Shown here: positions 56,532-64,000 of the stretch, piece by piece
How positions within the stretch are numbered: position 1 is the stretch's first letter
Layout of the letters: every line of letters starts with the position of its first letter
Assembly (NCBI GenBank): GCA_002914845.1
Contig: JXTC01000031.1
Location: forward strand, 533,265-597,264
Source of the DNA: Trema orientale
Lineage: Eukaryota; Streptophyta; Magnoliopsida; Rosales; Cannabaceae
Length of the DNA stretch: 64,000 nucleotides
Direction: 5' to 3'
Notes under the pieces: generated by a model
What the model saw: the letters and a program-made list of their open reading frames with translations, nothing else
Databases searched by the model: none
What the model was told of the DNA's origin: nothing
Program-made: the position numbers and the translations under genes

Positions 56532-57554
56532 TGCAGAATAGATCCTGACCATATAAAATTTTGGATAACAGACGTGAATTTATACAACAAAGAACTTAGC
56601 CACTTATAAATCTGAAAAGAGTGAATGAGTGAACCATAGATGACTGATTCAACCAAAGCTATATGACCGGTCATGGAAAGAGAAAAACTCATCCAACACC
56701 AAAATCTAGCTAGAATTTCTATCCATCCAGGGAATCAACCAACGCTATCCAGGAGCTCCTACAAACAAGGGAACCCTTAGATATTGTAAAGAATCTCCCC
56801 CTCGCTTCATACCACAAACATATATTAGATATCTACTTCTGGCATTTGAAACACCCAACCCAAAAAAGACATGAGATTTATCCTAATTCACCAACTGACC
56901 TGAAAGTAATCCATATAACTCAAAAGTGGAATGAATGGCTCTTAAATTCTTAGAAAAAGCTCTACAGAAAATAAGGACATCATCTGCATATAAGAAATGA
57001 GTTAAAGCATCTTTACCTCGGGGTGGAGAAATTGAGTCAATGGCACTAGAACGGAAAAGATGACATAAGTATCTGCCCAGAAAATCTTCAGCCAGACAAA
57101 AAAGAAACGGTGACAGGGGATCACCCTGCCTAACTCCTCGAGAACAAGAAAAATACCTCTTTGGTGAACCATCTATAAGCACAGAAATACGAGCAGAATG
57201 AAAGATAGTTGAGATCCAATCAGTCAAGGTCAAAGAAAAGCCGAAGGAGTGCAAAACTTCTAGCACAAAAGCCCAAGAGATAGAGTCGAAAGCCTTCTGA
57301 ATGTCAACCTTTAAAGCAACATGACCTCCAAAAGCCTTATTACCTAAAGAATTAACACACTCAGAAGCTCCCAAAAGACAATCACCAATCTGCTTGCTTT
57401 GAATAAAGCCAAACTGATTCGGTGAGATAATGCGAGAACAGACTGGTCCCAAACGTGAAGCAATGATCTTAGTAATAACATTAAAAAAGAAATTACCTAA
57501 GGCTATTGGACGAAACTGCTCAATTCGGTTTGCTTCACAACTTTGGGAATATAC
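56532..57554 (-). pseudogene. LINE ORF2 reverse transcriptase fragment
   Basis: The main frame (57452-56883) encodes NQFGFIQSKQIGDCLLGASE, KVDIQKAFDSISW, GVRQGDPLSPFLFCLAEDFL and FLYADDVLIF, which are the conserved blocks of a non-LTR reverse transcriptase with the catalytic YADD. A frame stop follows LSGQLVN, and further stops occur before the LTR insertion at 56531. The N-terminal part is missing because of 5' truncation. Dead copy. Confidence 0.88.
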
Positions 57555-58685
57555 GATTTAATTGTTAAACCTTACTAATGGTGGTCAAGTTCATTTTCTC
57601 TAATTCCATAAACTCATCGATCTTTCTTTTTTCAGTTAAAACTCATAAATAATAAAAGAAGATTAAAAACTTCTTAAATAACACATTGACATTAATTTAT
57701 AGAAAATCATAGATTTTGATGATAATAATAGTTAATAACACAAAAATTAGTATTTATAAATAAATATCGATCGAGTATATATATGGATTTAACAAGAGAA
57801 AAAAATAGTGAAAATTACACCTAATACTCGTTTTTTAAAACTTATTTTAAAAATACCCGTTTTTAAAACATCTTTCAAAAATACCCATTTTTACGGTCCA
57901 TATTTCATATGAAAAATATGAGTGGTCCATATTTACAATGTAAATTTTATCCATGAGGTATACATTTCATGTGTAAAATATGAACGGTACACATTTTAAA
58001 ATGTGTGCCAATTTTGAGTATAAATTTTATTTATGAAATGTGAACCGCAGTATACATTTAATGCATGAAATATATACCGTGGTTTACATTTCATGTATAA
58101 AACAGTGGTGGTCTACATTTCTTAAAAAAAATGTATAAAAATAAGTATTTATGAAATAAAAATAAAAATAGATATTTATGAAAATATAGTTTTAAAGACG
58201 GATATTTATGAACTTTTCCCAAAAAAAAATACTATTTATTGGTGATTTTTTGTCAATACTAACATATGGACATTAATTTATACAAAAAATATAAATTTTT
58301 AATATGTATATTTTTAGTATATATTTCGATAGATATTTAATTGAGTTATTTTGATATTACTTTTGAATTTGGATGTTTTAAACAATTTATTTAGTTCAAT
58401 TTGATTAGAATTATATTTTAACTCAAAATGACCTAAGTGTTACAAAAAATAAAATTTGAGAACTCAAAAACTACAAAATAAAGAATAAAGACCTAAGTAA
58501 TTCAAAAGCTACAAAATAAATAATAGAGACCTAAGTGATACATTGTGTAAAAGAATGAGGACCCAAGTGCTACAATAAAATTAAAAATGGACTAAAGTGA
58601 TACCAACGTGAAAGGTTGAAACTCAAAAACTACAAAAGATAAAAATATAAACCCTTAAAAATATGCACTTCATGTACAAATCGTC

Positions 58686-58857
58686 ATTCGCTAAAATGAT
58701 CTATCTAAGATAGTGACCTAGCATTTTATATTATAAAATAATTAATGACATGGTTATTAGACGTGGCTTGACAACACTGTCAAATATTGTCGAGCAGTGT
58801 TGACAGAGGGCAAAGGCTCTTTTCTTTTTCAAAGAAGAGAATTTTCCTGCATCTTTC

Positions 58858-58892
<35 letters not shown>

Positions 58893-59222
58893 GATAAATA
58901 AAACAAAACAAAAGGGTAACTCTATTAAGACCCCCCAAAAAAAAATGTCTCACCTTTATTAAGACACGAGTAAAAAAAATTGTACTCATCTAAAAATTTA
59001 ACAGAGATAAATTTGCAAACAAAAACAAAACTTAAAGCAAGTCCATGCTTCAACCTCTTTTCTCTTTTCTTTGTTTTATTTTTTTTTTTTCCCCTCGTTT
59101 CTGGTTGCCCTCGTCTGACTCTAGATGTGAATAATTATGCCTATAACTTATACTCATCTTCGGCCACACAATTGTCTTTTTCCTAAGTTTCAATTTTACC
59201 CCTCGGGTCTTAAAGTTACATT
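58686..59222. other. Intergenic, 3' of Tudor-SN
   Basis: Holds an (AT)n run at 58861-58889 and a T-rich stretch at 59075-59092. Part nearest 59222 is probably the Tudor-SN 3'UTR on the minus strand. Confidence 0.45.
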
Positions 59223-60358
59223 TTATCGCCTACCAGCAGCAGCTTTTCTCGCAGGAGCTGCGTCCTCATCGTCGGATTCGATGTCCCCATAGCGCCACAT
59301 TCCCAGCCTATCTTTCCGAGCTTCTACCTGGAACTTCTCCAAGTTCTCAAAAGCCAACTGTTTATCCTTTGATCCCCATCTCTTCCTTTTCTCTAGCCTA
59401 GCGAGTCCTTCCTGAAAATTTCGGAGTCGCAAATATTGAAATTCAAATCATATCAAAATTATATTCTGGCAGATTACAATAGGAAACACCAATGAAAAGG
59501 AAGATTGTTCATCCAAACCTGAACGATGGCAGCATTTACACTGATCTCAGCATCCACAGCAACAAGAGTTACACTAAGGATTGTCCCGGTTCCCTGACCT
59601 TTCACTTTTCCCCCAGAAGAATCCCTTTCCTCGACCTTGGCCCTAAACTCTTTTGAACTGCTTAGTGTCAGGTGACTCAAATACTCAGCTGCTTCTTCAC
59701 CAAAATCCTCTTCCAAGCTTGGAACCTTAATGTAAGCAAGGCTACAGAGCTGAGCAAGACCAGGCGCAGCGGACACTGAAGGTTCAATAGGCCGTAACTG
59801 ACTATAAGGAACGACCTCTTGATTTCCATAGTCAATGTAGAAAACTTCAAAGGTTTCCTTAGGAGATTCAACGGCCCCACGAGGTGCATTGACAATCTGT
59901 GTCAAAATATTAAACAATCAGCACACAGAAAGTACGGGTAGATAAGTCCTACAGCTAGTCATAATTCAAAAGGAGAAAAAAAGGAACCCTGTATTAGCAT
60001 TCTAATTATAGGCAATCAAAGCCAAGGAACTATTATTTGTATCCCCAAAAGACCAAACAGGTACCTAGAACATTTTTCGGATTTTCCAAAGAAAAGATGG
60101 TTTGAGCAATGTCTCCAAAGCCTAAAGGTTATTCTATACATTGAACTGGGTCCAAACGACGCTATAATACAAAAAAATGAACCCATCTCCCACACCNCGC
60201 AGTACAGTGGAAATTCCTTGAGACTGTCAGCACATGGACCACATAAGTGCTTGAGCAGAGACTTCAATTTTGATCATATGTAGAAGGGAGAAAAGAAAGG
60301 AGGGGGGGACCAGGGTTGAAGTGTTCGATACCAATACAAAATAGCTGAGATACAAAGA

Positions 60359-60396
<38 letters not shown>

Positions 60397-63300
60397 CGAG
60401 AAATAGAAGAGCCAAGGTATCAGAGTAAAACTCACCAATGCCCGATTCCAGGAATTATCTGCACTAAACTGAGCAAGGACAATATCACCCTTCTTAGGAT
60501 TAAAAGCCCCAATTACAGGAGCTTCTTGAAGATTCAAAGACGCTAACTGTTGTTGAATAGCCGCAATTTTCTGATCCCCAACCGTCTGAACATAAAATTT
60601 ACCACCACCCAAAACTTCTGTAACTACTACCTGTAATAACAATCAATGAGACGTGTTATTATCATTTCACTGTACTCGGAGAAATTTGCTGAAGCTATGG
60701 TATCATAAGCACCTTAAGCACTTCTGCTTGTTTATTTTCAGTAGCTGCCCCGTTGGAGACTTCCTCTCCTTCAACATAATTCTCCCAGATCTGCGAGTTA
60801 AAAGAAGGTGGATCAGAAAACTAACAGATAGACATTCTTATATGCACTTCTGTTCTGCTTCTTACTTTGAGTTTCTGGTTTTTGGCAGATTGCTCAGCTT
60901 TTTCAAGAAGGTGGATATCAGGAATCCTGTCACTGCCAAAGGAGGTTTGAAGCTTGGCCAAGCCAGCTTCAAGAAGTGCGACTGCCACATTGCTTCTGGA
61001 CTCCCACAAAGATCCCAAGAAAGTCCCATTTCTATCGACAGTTTCCACTTCAATCTACATGAGAGAGAACTTATCAACACATTTAAAGCAACTAAGCAGA
61101 AGCAACCGAGTCTAATGGAAAATTAGGAATACCTCAACATCTCTCTGCATTATTTTTCGCCTCATTAGAGCAATTGCTTCTTCTGAATAGGGCTCATCAC
61201 GACCAGGGCATCGAACACCAGAGAGCGAGAGGGCAATGCTGCATGTTTCCTTGGGAAGTAATACTTTAAAACGATGACCACTGAAAACATACTCCACCAC
61301 AGCAGGAATCTTTCTAGCCCGCTGCAGGAATGGCAAAAAATCTCTTGCTTTTTTGGATGATGCCTGAAAGAAACAACATGGTAAAGGTAAAAGAAGAAGA
61401 TAAATTTACAGGAAGATTATCACTATGAGAACATGATCCCTATACTGGTTTATATATCTCACCGTAACCAGGTCTGTTATGTGCATAACTGGAGGATCCT
61501 TGGCAGAGTGGATTCCTTTCTTCCCAGAAATTGCACGTGATTCAGCAGCAAGAAGGGCATCATAATAATTCGATCTTTCCTCAAAATCACGATGTCTAAT
61601 AACCGTGCCAAAGCCACGTCCAATGACGAGCTCTGCAACATTCACCCCAGCCGGCTGACTGCCAGCAGTAGATGAAGCTGTTCCTGAGACATCATCGCCC
61701 TCAACCTTAATAGGAGACACTAGGAAGACTGATCCAAAATCCATTACTCTGGAATCAGTAGATCCGATTGCAGCTGTAGGCACATCCGTCGAGCCGACCT
61801 TCCTAGAATATTCCATTTGGACATTTACCTGTAAACACACATGGCCAATATTAAATTGATGGTAGAAATTACTAGAATTAAAAAAATTAAAAGAATGCAC
61901 TAAGTACAACTAATTATCTCATATGATAAAGAGAAAGACTAGGAAGGAGAGAGTTTCTCATAAAATCGAGTGTTGTGAAGTAGCTAACGACATACTTGTC
62001 TTCCAAGAATCCGTGTCCTCAGAAACTCTTTTGCTTCACGAGCATAGGGGGCAGGTTTTTCATCTCTTCGAGGGTTGCCTATTTTAGGACACCTAATACT
62101 TGATAGATTGACTCGACGCTCGGCTGAAGGACTTCCATATGGTATAGCATCATCAGCAACAATAATGCAGTCCCCACTAACAATCTCGATCACCTGGTGA
62201 GTAAACTCTCAAAAAAGTTAAATACATGCACACAAAAAAAAGAAAGCAAAAACACAGTGACAGCATAATGGCATACAGATAAAGCAATGGTGTAGAAAAA
62301 ATCCACAATACGTATCTTGGTCAACCTACCTTTCCCGTGAAATTTTGGTCATGAATTGCTTTTGAATTTGTTGCAGGAGGTACGTAATTAGTCCAAATCC
62401 TCAACCTTGTTTTCTTGGCCTGAAGTTCTGCAGCCTTCAGCCGCCTCTTGGCATCTTCTTCCATCATATTTGCACTCCATTCAACATATTTTGCAAGACC
62501 CTATCCATCAAAGGTCAAAGGCATTAAGTGCACACCCTTCAAAGAATTTGCTCAAATAGGGATGGACAAAAAAAAGATGGTAAAATAGTAACTCAACATA
62601 CAACCACTAAAATGCTTGATACTGTTAATAAAGCAATTGTATATCATTGTAAATTGAGCTGACAGGGCACAACAAAGAATGTATGGTCCTACATTTTCCA
62701 CAAGCTCCAGCGCCAAGTCTTTTGCGGATTCCCCATCAGGATAATATACAGAGCCAATCAAATTGCTGAATTTATCAACACCTTCCAGGACAATCCGGAC
62801 CTGTAAATACACCCTGTTAGTTACGAATTAAAATAAGTTCAACCAGAAAGAACACCCATAGAATATATGTTGTTTACCTCTCGATTCAAGGCACGAATCT
62901 CTGTAAAATATTTGGCTTCTGCTGCAAATGGATCAGCAGCTTCAATTGATGAAGCTGTTGAAGCTGCAACTCTTTGTGCAGATGTTAGAGGAGCTCGAGG
63001 TTCAGCAGAGACATCTCCATTTGTTTCATCGGATATTACTTCTGCGTCAAGAACAGGCTCTGGTGCAGCTCGTCTTCCCATTGACGGAGCCTAATTCAAC
63101 AGGAAAACATGTAAAAAAATATAATCTGCATATATAGACATGGACACAGAGGAGACAACTTGACACTGGTAAATGGGCAATTTTACATAAAAGGCAAGTC
63201 AAAAATAGAACACCCCAATCTAACATTAACACAAAAAATAGATATTTATAGAAGTGAAAATCCTCACACATACATACACCACATGAAGTTGACAATTTAA

Positions 63301-64000
63301 AATTAGTAAATGGGCAATGATACCAAAAATGCAAGTTATGAAGAAACTTTTCACAAATAACAAGGAAATAGCACACACCTGGATTCCAGCAACGAACACT
63401 TGAACAAACTGAAAATCTGGAAGCAGATATACCCGAACAGTACTGCCATCACGAACCTGCTCAACAATACCTTGCATAGGCCTGCCCTTATTTGCTGCCA
63501 ACAGACTCATCGCATCCAAGTTGCTAGGATCACCTATGGCAGAGGGAGGTAGACTCCTAATGGATGCCTCAGCCGCACCAGGAACCTGCAATAAAGATAG
63601 AAATACAATCACAGTTATGGGTCAGCGGATCCTGAATCTAAAGGAAACTCCTCTAGAGATTAAAAAAAGCATACAATTTTAGTTTTAGCAACAACTTTGA
63701 TTAACGTTTAGTAGAAAGCTAAAGAAAGAAATTAGATGTGAACCTTGCTCCAGCGACCAAGACCTTCTTGCTTAGCTTGCTCTTCAAGACGTAGCAGTTC
63801 TGCAAGGAAAGGACTAGCTTCTCCTTTCTGTTGACCTTGCTCTCTGACCTGTTGTAAACAAGATTCGGCTGATTTTACAGGAAATAGTGGGGCAAAAAAC
63901 TTATCCCTACACAAATGAATAATGATCAAACCTTTGCCCAGCCTTCAGAAACAACCAGCATTGCAACATTTTTGTCGCCAAGGAAAACAGAGCCAAATTC
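59223..64000 (-). CDS. TSN: Tudor-SN (TSN/p100), 3' part, 5' end off the window
   Basis: Fourteen exons on the minus strand (5' to 3'): 64000-63932 (partial), 63848-63744, 63585-63379, 63090-62878, 62800-62693, 62500-62330, 62193-61996, 61828-61463, 61363-61133, 61054-60866, 60790-60713, 60630-60436, 59896-59519 and 59411-59223. Every visible exon has a length divisible by three and GT/AG borders. Together they encode 898 residues; the Arabidopsis protein is 991 aa, so roughly 90-100 N-terminal residues are missing. The order is SN-like domains (blocks RDGSTVRVYLLPDF, SGDCIIVADDAIPYGSP, RRKIMQRDVEV), then a Tudor domain with GDIVLAQFSADNSWNRA and FYIDYGNQE, then the tail DIESDDEDAAPARK. Nuclease residues are not retained as in staphylococcal enzymes. 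The protein binds RNA and acts in stress granules and mRNA stability under stress. An N base at about 60197 lies in an intron. Confidence 0.95.
60369..60393. repeat. (AT)n microsatellite in a Tudor-SN intron
   Basis: About 12 AT units between the exons at 59519-59896 and 60436-60630. Confidence 0.85.

Larger units (their letters stand above)
51857..57554 (-). mobile_element. 5'-truncated LINE, split by a solo LTR
   Basis: GATTTAATT occurs at 51848-51856 and 57555-57563 as the target duplication. The poly-A end (plus-strand T run from 51857) is on the left, so the LINE reads leftward. Its own DNA is about 2.8 kb once the LTR (53612-56526) is removed. The 5' end stops within the reverse transcriptase, as expected of incomplete target-primed reverse transcription. 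Confidence 0.82.
51430..58685. mobile_element. TIR element (about 260-bp inverted ends) enlarged by nested insertions
   Basis: 51478-51735 and 58370-58645 are inverted copies with moderate divergence. Shared text includes TATCACTTTAGTCC, CACTTGGGTCCTCA and ACACAATGTATCACTTAGGT on the left, mirrored on the right. Without the LINE and its solo LTR the host would be about 1.5 kb and non-coding. 57830-58220, inside it, contains repeated CATTTCATGTGTAAAATATGAACGG-type units (each about 45-60 bases). The superfamily is unknown. Confidence 0.6.

Noticed and set aside
1-64000. Search for rRNA, snRNA, snoRNA clusters and organelle-derived DNA
   Set aside because: Apart from tRNA-Ser(AGA) and the SINE's tRNA-like head, I saw no sequence that I could assign to these classes.

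Overview
The window is nuclear DNA of a dicotyledonous plant, most likely a woody rosid. Its intron-containing genes have GT/AG junctions, AT-rich introns and intergenic DNA, a dense layer of MITEs, LTR fragments and LINEs, and proteins that look like typical eudicot orthologues. Two N bases (near 29903 and 60197) show it comes from a draft assembly. The species cannot be fixed from sequence alone.

Gene layout, left to right: (1) an SDR-family reductase (minus, 1130-3459, 4 exons, 315 aa); (2) three tandem paralogues of the SURNod19 family (plus, starting at 9141, 21241 and 32100, each with 3 coding exons and a 5'UTR intron ending 6 nt before the ATG); (3) a calcium-regulated mitochondrial ATP-Mg/Pi carrier (plus, 36777-40653, 4 exons, 508 aa); (4) a nuclear tRNA-Ser(AGA) at 45732-45813; (5) a single-exon PPR protein of the E class (plus, 46035-47666); (6) a small B12D/MLRQ-like mitochondrial membrane protein (plus, 48645-49252, 2 exons, 160 aa); (7) the 3' 14 exons of Tudor-SN (minus, 59223 to the right edge, 898 residues visible). 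From memory, SDR, SURNod19, APC carrier, PPR and Tudor-SN follow the Arabidopsis block At5g61830-At5g61780, with calnexin missing and the B12D-like gene in its place.

The intergenic space is mostly transposable elements. It includes MITE-like foldbacks, among them a triple foldback with 175-bp arms about 97% identical at 7295-7851, a PIF/Harbinger deletion derivative that keeps the end of its transposase, and a solo LTR with a perfect 5-bp target duplication (18076-19428). There is also a SINE with an 18-bp target duplication (44256-44453). At 51.4-58.7 kb three elements are nested: a TIR element contains a 5'-truncated LINE, which contains a 2.9-kb chromovirus-type solo LTR. Target duplications show the order of insertion of the two inner elements.

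The most interesting biology is the SURNod19 array. All three proteins keep a His-His / His / His-x-His / Met series, in the order and context of the two copper sites of peptidylglycine alpha-hydroxylating monooxygenase. Two additional copies of the array's promoter/leader, lacking a coding body, lie between copies A and B; one sits just upstream of copy B and keeps a usable splice donor. The genes do not form an operon. Their link is positional (conserved synteny) plus the local triplication.
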